Below are positions 1 to 6,414 of a DNA stretch of 12,866 nt, piece after piece. Both the position numbers and the translations under genes were made by a program. How positions within the stretch are numbered: the first letter of the stretch is position 1; each line of letters starts with the position of its first letter. The stretch is from positions 1 to 12,866 of the forward strand of contig QHOQ01000099.1 of assembly GCA_003219355.1 (NCBI GenBank). The letters run 5' to 3'. This DNA is from Verrucomicrobiota bacterium. Its GTDB lineage: Bacteria > Verrucomicrobiota > Verrucomicrobiia > Chthoniobacterales > UBA10450. The notes under the pieces are model-generated. The model was not told the DNA's origin. It saw only the letters and a list, made by a program, of their open reading frames with translations, and made no database searches.

Positions 1-131
1 ATCCCGGTGTTTTTATCGCGGGCGATGTGGCAGACCGTGTCTACAGACAAGCGGTTACCGCGGCTGGCACGGGGTGTGCAGCGGCCATGGATGCGGAGCG
101 TTACTTAAGCGAACTGGAATCGCGCGCCTGA
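1..131 (+). CDS. trxB: Thioredoxin reductase, C-terminal end (partial)
   Basis: This is the 3' end of a gene that begins left of the window. The frame starts at base 3 and ends at TGA 129-131. The visible 42 residues begin PGVFIAGDV and continue with RQAVTAAGTGCAAAMDAERYL. That is the C-terminal FAD-binding motif (GxFxAGDV followed by RQ-xTAAG-xGxxAA) of thioredoxin reductases, where the Asp binds the FAD ribityl chain and the RQ segment contacts the isoalloxazine ring. The enzyme is a cytoplasmic flavoprotein that uses NADPH to reduce thioredoxin. The catalytic CxxC and NADPH domains lie outside the window, so a ferredoxin/flavodoxin-dependent or AhpF-like relative cannot be fully excluded. 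The next gene starts 25 bp downstream on the same strand and may share its transcript. Confidence 0.88.
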   Translation, partial: PGVFIAGDVADRVYRQAVTAAGTGCAAAMDAERYLSELESRA

Positions 132-156
132 CAATTTCATTAGGCGATTTTCGACG

Positions 157-1335
157 TTGAAGCTTTGCGATCTGACTCAGTTCTATTCGCCGCTGAGTGG
201 CGGTGTGAAACGTTATATTCACGAGAAAATCGCATACATCGGCAAGTACTTACCGGCGACCAAACATATCCTCGTCGTTCCTGGGCCGAAAACGCAAATG
301 ACCTGCAATGGCCGGTCACGCATTTATTCCATTCGCTCCCCATTGCTTTCGCGCGCGTCGCGCTATCGGGCACTTCTGAACCTGCGCGCCGTCGAAGAGA
401 TTTTAGAACAGGAACGTCCTGATATAATCGAATCGAGCGATCCATACCAAGTTGGTTGGAAGGCGATCGCCATCGGGCGTTCCCAGAAAATTCCGGTCAT
501 CGGTTTTTATCATTCGCATTTCCCCGAAGCATATTTGCGTAGCGGCATGAAATTTCTCGGCAAACGCGGGACGCATCGCGCAATGAAGCGTGGTTATGTG
601 CGCAAGCTCTATAATCAGTTTCAGGCCACGCTGGTACCATCGGAACTGTTGGCGGACCTTCTCTGTGACTGGGGGGTGCGCAACGTGCGCGCCGTCCGTC
701 TCGGCGTAAACATCGACGTCTTCAAACCGGCGCCAGACGACCAACACGCGACGCGGGAGTCGTTAGGGATTAACCGAAATCAGAAGCTGCTTCTGTACGT
801 CGGCCGGTTGGCCAAAGAAAAGAACACTGAAACGTTGTTTCGCAGTTTCGATCTCTTGCACCGGCGGCGGCCAAACGATTTTCACCTGCTTATAATCGGG
901 GACGGACCGCAGCGCCATCAGGTTCGAGAGTCACAGCGGCATACCGGAAACGTCTCGTGGATTCAGTATTGCACCGATTCGACTGATCTTGCGCGCTATT
1001 ATCGCGCGGCCGATCTGTTCGTTCACCCGGGCGTTCAGGAAACATTTGGCCTTGTCGCGCTGGAAAGTCAGGCCTGCGGCACGCCTGTGGTCGGAATCCA
1101 CGGCAGTTACATGGACCGGATTATTTGTCATGAGCAGGAATCTTGGGCGCGAGAAAACACAGCGAAGGCTCTCGCCGATGCCATTGAGGCATTGAGCGCG
1201 CAAAAACTGCAGGGGTTGGGCAGCATTGCGGCGCAATATGCGGGGGCAGACTACGCGTGGCCGTGCGTGTTTAAGCAGTTTTTTTGTATTTACCGCGAGG
1301 TCTGCTCCGGTTACACAGGAACCATCAACGAATGA
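157..1335 (+). CDS. Glycosyltransferase family 4 (GT-B fold)
   Basis: The protein has 392 residues and is a retaining glycosyltransferase of CAZy family GT4, probably cytoplasmic or at the inner membrane face, transferring a sugar from an NDP-sugar. The N-terminal Rossmann half opens with the acceptor-side glycine loop SPLSGGVKRY (residues 11-20). The C-terminal half has RLGVNIDVFKP (181-191), the beta-strand LLYVGRLAKEKN (212-223), LLIIGDGPQ (244-252) and the EX7E signature with E295 and E303 in ETFGLVALES, followed by CGTPVVG. The start is TTG at 157. No in-frame ATG fits, and the protein aligns with the family from its first residues; the ribosome site is weak. Its stop overlaps the ATG of the acetyltransferase gene, which implies translational coupling. 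The likely role is synthesis of a glycolipid or cell-surface glycan. Donor and acceptor cannot be read from the sequence. Confidence 0.85.
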   Translation: MKLCDLTQFYSPLSGGVKRYIHEKIAYIGKYLPATKHILVVPGPKTQMTCNGRSRIYSIRSPLLSRASRYRALLNLRAVEEILEQERPDIIESSDPYQVGWKAIAIGRSQKIPVIGFYHSHFPEAYLRSGMKFLGKRGTHRAMKRGYVRKLYNQFQATLVPSELLADLLCDWGVRNVRAVRLGVNIDVFKPAPDDQHATRESLGINRNQKLLLYVGRLAKEKNTETLFRSFDLLHRRRPNDFHLLIIGDGPQRHQVRESQRHTGNVSWIQYCTDSTDLARYYRAADLFVHPGVQETFGLVALESQACGTPVVGIHGSYMDRIICHEQESWARENTAKALADAIEALSAQKLQGLGSIAAQYAGADYAWPCVFKQFFCIYREVCSGYTGTINE

Positions 1336-2021
1336 AGAGCGAGAGATCATTTACAATCCGAAGCTATCGCGATGGCGATCGCGCCGCTGTCCGACGCCTG
1401 TGCTGCCAAACTGGGTTCCTCGGCGAACCGATCGATCCCGTTTATGAAGATCGACAATTGTTCGCCGATTTTCTTACGACTTACTATACCGACCACGAAC
1501 CCGAATCGTGCTTTCTCCTTGAAATCGACGGCGAGATTCGAGGCTATCTACTTGGCTCGCGCAAGCCGTTGCGGAATCAGATCTACGCGTTCTATCAAAA
1601 TGTTTGGCTCTTTTTTCGCGCACTGACCCGCTACTTTCGTTATAATGAGCGCTCACGCCGTTTCATCCGCTGGACGCTGGTGCACGGGTGGCGCGAAGTG
1701 CCGGCCGCACCGCGTCGCGTTCCGCATTTTCACATCAATCTGCTGCCGGATGCGCGCAGAGTTTCGACCACGCGTGCGCTCATGAGCGCGTATCTGAGCT
1801 ATCTTTACCGATCCGGCGAGAAACGTGTTTACGGACAGATTGTAACGTTTGAAAGCCGGCGCGGCGAAAAGATGTTCGAGCGCTATGGATTCAAGGTTTT
1901 GAATCGCGCCGAGATCACAAAGTACAAAGCCTTCTATCCCGAGTCGGTTTATTTGAGCACGGTGATCAAGAATCTGGAAACAGCCGAACCGCTTTCAGCT
2001 TACTCGCGTGTCCGCGAATAA
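1332..2021 (+). CDS. GNAT-family N-acetyltransferase-like protein
   Basis: The protein has 229 residues from ATG 1332. That start overlaps the glycosyltransferase stop as ATGA, and an AGGA 11 bases upstream (1317-1320) can serve as ribosome site. An in-frame extension upstream to 1284 is only the shadow of the preceding gene. The N-terminus FTIRSYRDGDRAAVRRLC is the usual first strand and helix of a GNAT fold. FLLEIDGEIRGYLLGS (61-76) matches beta-strands 2-4, and the C-terminal part has FESRRGEKMFERYGFKVL (173-190), the typical 'N/E-x-x-x-x-x-FYexxGF' end. A canonical acetyl-CoA loop (Q/RxxGxG/A) is not obvious; RVSTTRALMSAYL (143-155) lies where it should be. The region at 80-135 is longer than in a minimal GNAT domain and rich in aromatic and basic residues. 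The substrate is unknown. Coupling to a GT4 enzyme suggests acylation of an amino sugar or a glycan precursor. Confidence 0.72.
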   Translation: MKSERSFTIRSYRDGDRAAVRRLCCQTGFLGEPIDPVYEDRQLFADFLTTYYTDHEPESCFLLEIDGEIRGYLLGSRKPLRNQIYAFYQNVWLFFRALTRYFRYNERSRRFIRWTLVHGWREVPAAPRRVPHFHINLLPDARRVSTTRALMSAYLSYLYRSGEKRVYGQIVTFESRRGEKMFERYGFKVLNRAEITKYKAFYPESVYLSTVIKNLETAEPLSAYSRVRE

Positions 2022-2034
2022 GATCGACGACAAC

Positions 2035-2063
2035 TTGTTTGCGCCGTTCGTCTGCGGTAAACT
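2035..2063 (+). promoter_or_regulatory. Probable sigma70-type promoter of tRNA-Thr
   Basis: TTGTTT (2035-2040) and TAAACT (2058-2063) are separated by exactly 17 bases, a good match to the -35/-10 consensus. They are followed by a GC-rich stretch, GCGCGCG, up to the expected start near 2070, eight bases before the mature tRNA. A GC-rich discriminator is typical of stringently controlled stable-RNA promoters in well-studied bacteria. Motif and placement are seen directly; function is inferred. Confidence 0.5.
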
Positions 2064-2077
2064 GCGCGCGTCTTTTT

Positions 2078-2153
2078 GCCGGCATAGCTCAGCTGGTAGA
2101 GCAGCTGATTTGTAATCAGCAGGTCGTCGGTTCGAATCCGACTGCCGGCTCCA
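2078..2153 (+). tRNA. tRNA-Thr (anticodon UGU)
   Basis: A full cloverleaf can be folded by hand. The acceptor arm GCCGGCA (2078-2084) pairs with TGCCGGC (2143-2149). The D arm is GCTC/GAGC. The anticodon arm GCTGA/TCAGC carries the loop TTTGTAA, with TGT at 2111-2113. The T arm GTCGG/CCGAC has the loop TTCGAAT. The discriminator base is T, and the CCA end is encoded at 2151-2153. Anticodon UGU reads threonine ACA and, by wobble, other ACN codons. The gene stands alone, after the acetyltransferase gene and facing the end of the ABC ATPase gene. Confidence 0.97.
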
Positions 2154-2164
2154 GCGCTCCCTTG

Positions 2165-2349
2165 TCAGGTAGCGGCGCTTGCTTCGCCGACGCGCAGGCT
2201 CATGCCCATGACGCGGAAGATGCGGTTGTGTTTTTCCAAGTAACCACCGCGAATCGAGATCGCGCGGGCCGCGGGCAAGATCGACCTGGGCGATTTCCTG
2301 AATGATCGCGGGATGCTGCGGAGGCTGTCGGGCGGCGGCAGCCTGGTTA
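2165..2349 (-). pseudogene. Possible frameshifted short ORF
   Basis: On the minus strand, in the gap between the ABC ATPase stop and the tRNA, two overlapping frames look protein-like in succession. Upstream is PPQHPAIIQEIAQVDLAR. About one base out of phase downstream is AISIRGGYLEKHNRIFRVMG, ending at TGA 2167-2165. A single indel in the GC-rich run near 2262-2276 would join them into a small protein of about 60 residues beginning near the 3' end of the ATPase gene. I recognise no family. The case rests only on amino-acid character, so this may be non-coding. Confidence 0.2.
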
Positions 2350-3150
2350 GCTTTTGTTTTCCATCGGAGCGTTGCCGGCGAAATGAACAAATTCCAGAAT
2401 GTCGCCGCGCAGGCGCAGGAAATCTGGGCTGCTGCGCTGCCGGGGGCGATCTAAAGCGACGGAGATGATCCGCTCGATTCTACCGGGGCGTGGACTCATG
2501 ATCATGATGCGATCGCTCATATAGATGGCTTCGTCGATATCGTGGGTAACCAGGAGCATCGTAGTGCCGCGTGCTCGCCAAAGGCGAAGCACTTCATCCT
2601 GCATCCGCATGCGAGTGAAAGCGTCCAGCGCGCCGAGCGGTTCGTCCAGGAGAAGGACTTTGGGATGATTGATAAGCGCTCGCGCGAGCGCGACCCGCTG
2701 GGCCATGCCGCCCGAAAGATGATGAGGATAGGCGTCGGCAAATGTTTCCAAGCCTACGAGACGCATGAAGTCGTCTACTTCGTGGTGTTTTTCGCGTAAA
2801 ACCCCGCTCGCGACCAGCCCAGCCTGGATGTTGCGCCGCACCGTGAGCCACGGAAAAAGGTTTGGATCTTGGAAAACCAGGCCGCGTTCGGCGCCTGGCT
2901 GGGTGATTTTCTCAGAGCCAATCAAAAGTTCCCCAGAGTCGGGAGACTCCAGACCCGCAATCAGGCGCAGGAGCGTAGACTTCCCACAGCCACTTGGGCC
3001 AATAAGGGAAACCAGTTCCCCCGCTGCGAGCGAGAAGGAAATTCCATCCAGAACCGGCCGGCGGAGAAGAGGATCGTCGGGCAACGGGAAACTCTTCCGA
3101 ATTTCCCGGATGCCAAGCGAGGATGCCTCGGTTTCTGCAAGCGCTACCAT
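2347..3150 (-). CDS. ABC transporter ATP-binding protein (SsuB/TauB/NrtD type)
   Basis: The protein has 267 residues and is the cytoplasmic ATPase that powers the importer encoded just upstream. All nucleotide-binding motifs are present: Walker A GPSGCGKST (51-59), a Q-loop at FQDPNLFPW (93-101), the signature LSGGMAQRVALARA (145-158), Walker B VLLLDEP (165-171), D-loop GALDAF and switch His203 in LLVTHDIDEAI. The PNLFPWLTVRRNI segment is typical of the nitrate/sulfonate/taurine subfamily. The start is ATG 3150, whose first seven bases overlap the permease stop (ATGGTAG), so it is translationally coupled. The open frame continues upstream to 3669, but that part only shadows the permease gene. 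The stop is TAA at 2349-2347. The substrate is not determined by this subunit. Confidence 0.93.
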   Translation of the reverse strand: MVALAETEASSLGIREIRKSFPLPDDPLLRRPVLDGISFSLAAGELVSLIGPSGCGKSTLLRLIAGLESPDSGELLIGSEKITQPGAERGLVFQDPNLFPWLTVRRNIQAGLVASGVLREKHHEVDDFMRLVGLETFADAYPHHLSGGMAQRVALARALINHPKVLLLDEPLGALDAFTRMRMQDEVLRLWRARGTTMLLVTHDIDEAIYMSDRIMIMSPRPGRIERIISVALDRPRQRSSPDFLRLRGDILEFVHFAGNAPMENKS

Positions 3151-4208
3151 TTGATCACACCTTTTTGCCAAACGAGCACTCGGTCGCGGACTTTGAATAG
3201 AAGAGTCATGATGGTTGAGAAGAAGGCGGCCATTATGATGAGGGCGGCATAGACTTTGCCATATTCGGCCCAACCCTGAGCCCAACTGACATACCAGCCG
3301 AGGCCAGACTTCACTCCGACAGATTCTGCGACCACAAGTGTTAGAAAGGACGCTCCAAGACCCATAAATAAGCCGATGAAAATGCTCGGAACCGCTGCTG
3401 GGATTGCGACGCGAAAGATGAGATAAGCGCGTCCGGCGCCGAGGGTCCGGGCCACATCGAGGTAAGAAGCGCGAGTATTGGAAATGCCGGAAGCAGTGAG
3501 CATTGTCACGGGAAACCAAACCGCGAGTGCGATCAATCCCGCTGCGGACACGATAGCGGACGGCGAAACTACCATTGCGAGAGGGATCCATGCCGTGGCT
3601 GGAATGGGCCCGACGACCTTGAGTAGGGGCATTCCCCAATAGCGAACCGGGGTTGACCATCCGATGCAAACCCCGCTGATCAGGCCAACGAGCACGCCAA
3701 CGGTGTAGCCACTTAGAAGCAACGCGAGGGAGTGCCAGGTGCTATCCAGCAACAGCACGCGATCATTAATCAGACTGCGCAGTACCGCTGCGGGCCCGGG
3801 AAAGTACGGCATCGGGAGGAGTTGGAAACCAAATGTAACGATGTCCCAAAGACCGAGTAACAAGATTGCCGCCGTAAGAATTGGAAACATATGCCGCATC
3901 CAGGAGCGCAATGGCATCCAGAATCCTTGCGCAATTGAGAGGACAGCCGACACACCGAGGATTTCGTAGAAGAACAGCGTATAAGAATGCGTTTCGACGG
4001 CCGGTGCCCTCTTCGAAAAGAGCAAATGAATTGCGAGCGCCACTAAAGCCGCGAGAGGGACCGCCAACTGCGCGCGCCAACCCAATTCCGATCCGCGGTC
4101 CACCCGCTGAATCGCATCTACATTCGGGTGCGTTGTCGCGGAAGGCAGCTGCGGAGTCGATTTAGGGGGACTTATTGCTCGGCGGCTATTGTGTTTTTCT
4201 GGACGCAT
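3144..4208 (-). CDS. ABC transporter permease (BPD_transp_1, SsuC/TauC type)
   Basis: The protein has 354 residues and is an inner-membrane permease. The C-terminal two thirds is the standard binding-protein-dependent permease core. Hydrophobic segments lie near residues 160-184, 194-214, 217-240, 270-296 and 318-339, with the EAA loop (LDVARTLGAG to AIPAAVPSIF, about 250-276) that docks on the ATPase. SsuC/TauC proteins are usually about 250-275 residues. Here there is an extra N-terminal part: a polar, Pro/Ser-rich cytoplasmic leader (1-44) and up to three additional hydrophobic segments (about 46-65, 76-96, 107-128). The ATG at 4208 lies inside the binding-protein gene (37-base overlap) and has no clear ribosome site, so it probably relies on coupling; a later start cannot be excluded. 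The 3' end overlaps the ATPase start. Confidence 0.88.
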   Translation of the reverse strand: MRPEKHNSRRAISPPKSTPQLPSATTHPNVDAIQRVDRGSELGWRAQLAVPLAALVALAIHLLFSKRAPAVETHSYTLFFYEILGVSAVLSIAQGFWMPLRSWMRHMFPILTAAILLLGLWDIVTFGFQLLPMPYFPGPAAVLRSLINDRVLLLDSTWHSLALLLSGYTVGVLVGLISGVCIGWSTPVRYWGMPLLKVVGPIPATAWIPLAMVVSPSAIVSAAGLIALAVWFPVTMLTASGISNTRASYLDVARTLGAGRAYLIFRVAIPAAVPSIFIGLFMGLGASFLTLVVAESVGVKSGLGWYVSWAQGWAEYGKVYAALIIMAAFFSTIMTLLFKVRDRVLVWQKGVIKW

Positions 4209-5365
4209 GATGCGTCAGGGTCGGCCAGATTCGGAGCATCCTGATCCGGCTGGTCGAACATTTTTCTTCGGCAGCAGGAATCTTCCGTATCCTTCTGGAC
4301 CAACGCCGCGATTAGCCGGATATCTTCGTCGGGTGAGACTTGGCCTCCGGCGAGTTTTTCCACCTCCAGGGTCTTAATCCATTCGTCGGTAACGCCGTCA
4401 AGATGCATGAAGGCACGTTTGGCCAGCGCTTCGGTATCGGTCTCCGGAGAAAGCATCTTCGCGATTTTCATCTCCCGGCCAGCATCGCGAACCGACTCCT
4501 CAGCGAGATGGACGCTTGGTACGTAGCGCAAACGCGCGAGGGCCGCCGTATTCAATTCGGGTGTTGAGGCGAGATATTTCTTTTCCACGGCCATGACTGC
4601 CGCAGCTCGCGGGTTGGTCTCGACCCACTTTGCGCCTTTCAACAGGGCACGCGTTGCTCTCGCCGCCGTGTCCCGATTGGCGTCCACCCATTTGCCGTTC
4701 GCGATTACCTCGCAGCAATACTCTTTGTTATATGGTTCGTCCATTATCTGGTCGGCAATGTTTCTCACCTTTCCCTCCGCTATTAGCAAGCTACCGATCG
4801 GTTCGGCGTTGCAGACGGCGTCAACTTCGCCTTTGTCGATTGCCAGACCTAGTTCACCCGCTGGAAAAACTTTCCAAGTAATATCTTTTCCGGCATCAAT
4901 TCCGTGGGTTCCGAAGACGCGGTTCGCGAAGACGAATGGTGGCGTACCCATTCCCGGCACACCAATTCGCTTGCCTTTGAGATCCTGAATCGTGTGAATA
5001 TTTGTTTTCACGCCCGCCTGGACACGCAGACACCCGCGGTGAATGCCGGCAAGGAACCTTACATCCAAGCCTTGTTCGATCGGTTTGAGGAAATACATCA
5101 CCAGGTGATGGGTGATGTCGTAGCTGCCAAGCGCCAGAGCGTCTTTATAAGTGGCCCAATTACATTTCACCAGTTCGGGCTCGAGTCCCTCCTCCTTAAA
5201 AAAGCCCTTCTCGTAAGCCGCGTAAATTGGAGCCTCGCAGGTTATACCGATGTAACCGACGCGGACTTTATTTGAATGAGCAGCGCTGGAAGCAGGATTT
5301 TTCCTGCAACCGGCCATAAGCAAAACGCCAAGCACCACGGCGGCGATCAGTTTTCCTTGAATCAT
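4172..5365 (-). CDS. ABC transporter substrate-binding lipoprotein (SsuA/NMT1-like)
   Basis: The protein has 397 residues and is the extracytoplasmic binding component of the importer. ATG 5365 is chosen because a strong GGAG lies five bases upstream and the protein then begins with a lipoprotein signal (MIQGK, hydrophobic stretch, lipobox LMAGC, lipidated Cys20). The open frame extends to 5437, but that part has no signal peptide. The mature domain has the NMT1/SsuA-like pattern: VRVGYIG, APIYAAYEKGFFKEEGLEPELV (45-66), IQDLKGKRIGVPGMG (126-140), DKGEVDAVCNAEPIG (177-191) and NPRAAAVMAVEKKYL. It has cysteines at 43, 68, 112, 185, 217 and 218, many for a secreted protein, and a HH pair at 86-87. 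From memory, similar proteins with the same 'TCEA' and 'YCC' stretches occur in other phyla without a known ligand. Residues after about 341 form a tail that looks foreign to the family. The substrate is unknown. Confidence 0.87.
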   Translation of the reverse strand: MIQGKLIAAVVLGVLLMAGCRKNPASSAAHSNKVRVGYIGITCEAPIYAAYEKGFFKEEGLEPELVKCNWATYKDALALGSYDITHHLVMYFLKPIEQGLDVRFLAGIHRGCLRVQAGVKTNIHTIQDLKGKRIGVPGMGTPPFVFANRVFGTHGIDAGKDITWKVFPAGELGLAIDKGEVDAVCNAEPIGSLLIAEGKVRNIADQIMDEPYNKEYCCEVIANGKWVDANRDTAARATRALLKGAKWVETNPRAAAVMAVEKKYLASTPELNTAALARLRYVPSVHLAEESVRDAGREMKIAKMLSPETDTEALAKRAFMHLDGVTDEWIKTLEVEKLAGGQVSPDEDIRLIAALVQKDTEDSCCRRKMFDQPDQDAPNLADPDASCVQKNTIAAEQ

Positions 5366-5370
5366 TTTGT

Positions 5371-5374
5371 CTCC
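5371..5374 (-). promoter_or_regulatory. Ribosome binding site deciding the lipoprotein start
   Basis: On the minus strand GGAG sits five bases before ATG 5365. It is one of the clearest Shine-Dalgarno sequences in the window. It supports starting the binding protein at its lipoprotein signal rather than at the upstream end of the open frame (5437). Confidence 0.7.
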
Positions 5375-5395
5375 AGAGGTTTTGGAAATGGCACA

Positions 5396-5410
5396 ATAAG
5401 TTTTGCCTAT
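5396..5410. promoter_or_regulatory. Candidate LysR activation site, ATA-N9-TAT
   Basis: ATA (5396-5398) and TAT (5408-5410) form a 15-bp imperfect dyad that contains the LysR T-N11-A core (T5397, A5409). It lies between the stronger dyad at 5431 and the transporter start, where a second LysR site near the target promoter is expected. Such short motifs also arise by chance in AT-rich spacers. Confidence 0.3.
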
Positions 5411-5430
5411 GGAAGCAGAACCTCTCCCTT

Positions 5431-5448
5431 CAATCAAGCCCCTGATTG
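5431..5448. promoter_or_regulatory. Candidate LysR operator, perfect dyad CAATCA-N6-TGATTG
   Basis: The 18 bases CAATCAAGCCCCTGATTG form two exact 6-bp half-sites separated by six bases. The element is centred about 45 bp upstream of the LysR start and 74 bp upstream of the transporter start. Size and symmetry suit a LysR recognition site (dyads of 15-18 bp), although the central spacing gives T-N10-A rather than the textbook T-N11-A. Confidence 0.5.
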
Positions 5449-5484
5449 CATTTGGCCAGCCCGCCGGACAATATTCCTTTTCCC

Positions 5485-6414
5485 ATGCAGGAGCCTTTGG
5501 ATATCCGCCACCTGCGCTATTTTCTCGCAGTCGCCGAAGCTGGAAGCTTTAGCCGTGCGGCTGACCGGCTCGGAATCTCCCAGCCGAGTGTTTCTCAACA
5601 GATGCGAGATTTAGAGGCGGGTCTCCGCGTGGCTCTGTTTCAGCGCCGTGGAAAGCGGATTCTGCTTACCCCGCGAGGTCTGATTTTTCAGGAGCATGCC
5701 CGCGCGATTCTTCATCAACTGGAGAATTTTCTTCAGGAACTAAACAGCGAACCCGGACAATTACGCGGCGAACTTCATTTGGGTGTTATTCCGGTGCTGA
5801 ACGTGCCGCTCGTGCCGCATCTCCTTGGCTCTTTTACGGTCGATCATCCTTCGATCAGCATTACCGTCGAGGAAATCTCATCCACCGAGATCGAGACGGC
5901 GTTGGAAGAGGGCCGGATGGACGTCGGTCTTGGCTTTCTCACCCACCACTCGCCGAACTTGCGCTACGAGCGTCTTTGCACGGATGAATTTGCCTTAATC
6001 GTGGCCGAGAACCACCGATGGTCGAAGCAGCGGGTGGTTCCTTTTTCGCAATTGCACCGGCAACGCCTCCTCCAATTGCCGGATAGTTTCGTGATGCGCA
6101 GGATGACGGATGAAATTTGTCGAAGACACCAGGTCCGTCCCCACATGGTGGCCGAGATCAACGCGATTGAAACATTGCTTCGCTCGCTCGCGCCTTTGCA
6201 AGCGGCAACGTTGATGCCGAAGATCGCATTACGAGGAAGAGAAAGTCTGAAACTAAAGGCGATCCGCCTGCAGGGAAAAAAGCTTGGCCTGGATATCGGT
6301 CTCTTGCGGCTGAGCGATTCGGCAGCGAACAGCGCGGTGGCCGCCTTTACCAGTCTTGCCAAGGCGACTGTTCCGAAAATGATCAAACCAACGCCAGCCA
6401 CGCGACAGCGATGA
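5485..6414 (+). CDS. LysR-family transcriptional regulator, CynR-like
   Basis: The protein has 309 residues and is a cytoplasmic DNA-binding regulator. The N-terminal winged helix-turn-helix is clear: IRHLRYFLAVAEAGSFSRAA, then DRLGISQPSVSQQMRDLEAGL (27-47), LFQRRGKRILLTPRG and a linker helix. The effector domain has LRGELHLGVIPVLN, EEGRMDVGLGFL and LALIVAENH-like segments. These resemble the E. coli cyanate regulator CynR (FLAVAEHGSF, SQPALSQQIRQLE, ELDVGIAF) more than other members I can recall. ATG 5485 is chosen because the LysR fold begins right after it; an alternative TTG at 5446 would add 13 unrelated residues. It is transcribed away from the ABC importer, which it probably controls. 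Its stop overlaps the start of the serine hydrolase (ATGA), so the two are co-translated. The ligand is unknown; CynR similarity alone does not mean cyanate. Confidence 0.9.
   Translation: MQEPLDIRHLRYFLAVAEAGSFSRAADRLGISQPSVSQQMRDLEAGLRVALFQRRGKRILLTPRGLIFQEHARAILHQLENFLQELNSEPGQLRGELHLGVIPVLNVPLVPHLLGSFTVDHPSISITVEEISSTEIETALEEGRMDVGLGFLTHHSPNLRYERLCTDEFALIVAENHRWSKQRVVPFSQLHRQRLLQLPDSFVMRRMTDEICRRHQVRPHMVAEINAIETLLRSLAPLQAATLMPKIALRGRESLKLKAIRLQGKKLGLDIGLLRLSDSAANSAVAAFTSLAKATVPKMIKPTPATRQR

Larger units (their letters stand above)
5366..5484. promoter_or_regulatory. Divergent control region of transporter and LysR operons
   Basis: These 119 bp separate the starts of the binding-protein gene (minus) and the LysR regulator gene (plus), the usual site of LysR binding. 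Two dyads are visible and are listed separately: a perfect CAATC-N8-GATTG element and an ATA-N9-TAT element. Core promoters are not clear enough to place. LysR regulators normally repress their own gene and activate the divergent one on ligand binding, which is expected but not shown here. Confidence 0.55.

Noticed and set aside
1279..1285. Run of seven T near the 3' end of the glycosyltransferase gene as a possible frameshift site
   Set aside because: The frame continues normally to a stop that is perfectly coupled to the next ATG, so no shift is needed.
2173..2189. CGGCG-N7-CGCCG hairpin downstream of tRNA-Thr
   Set aside because: Possible terminator, but the stem is short and no T-run follows.
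3151..3669. N-terminal extension of the ABC ATPase reading frame
   Set aside because: It lies wholly inside the permease gene in another frame and has no ATPase-like sequence. The coupled ATG at 3150 begins just before the ABC domain.
2347..5365. Naming the importer as taurine, alkanesulfonate, nitrate or cyanate transporter
   Set aside because: Sequence alone supports only the superfamily. No sulfonate monooxygenase, nitrate reductase or cyanase gene is present nearby.
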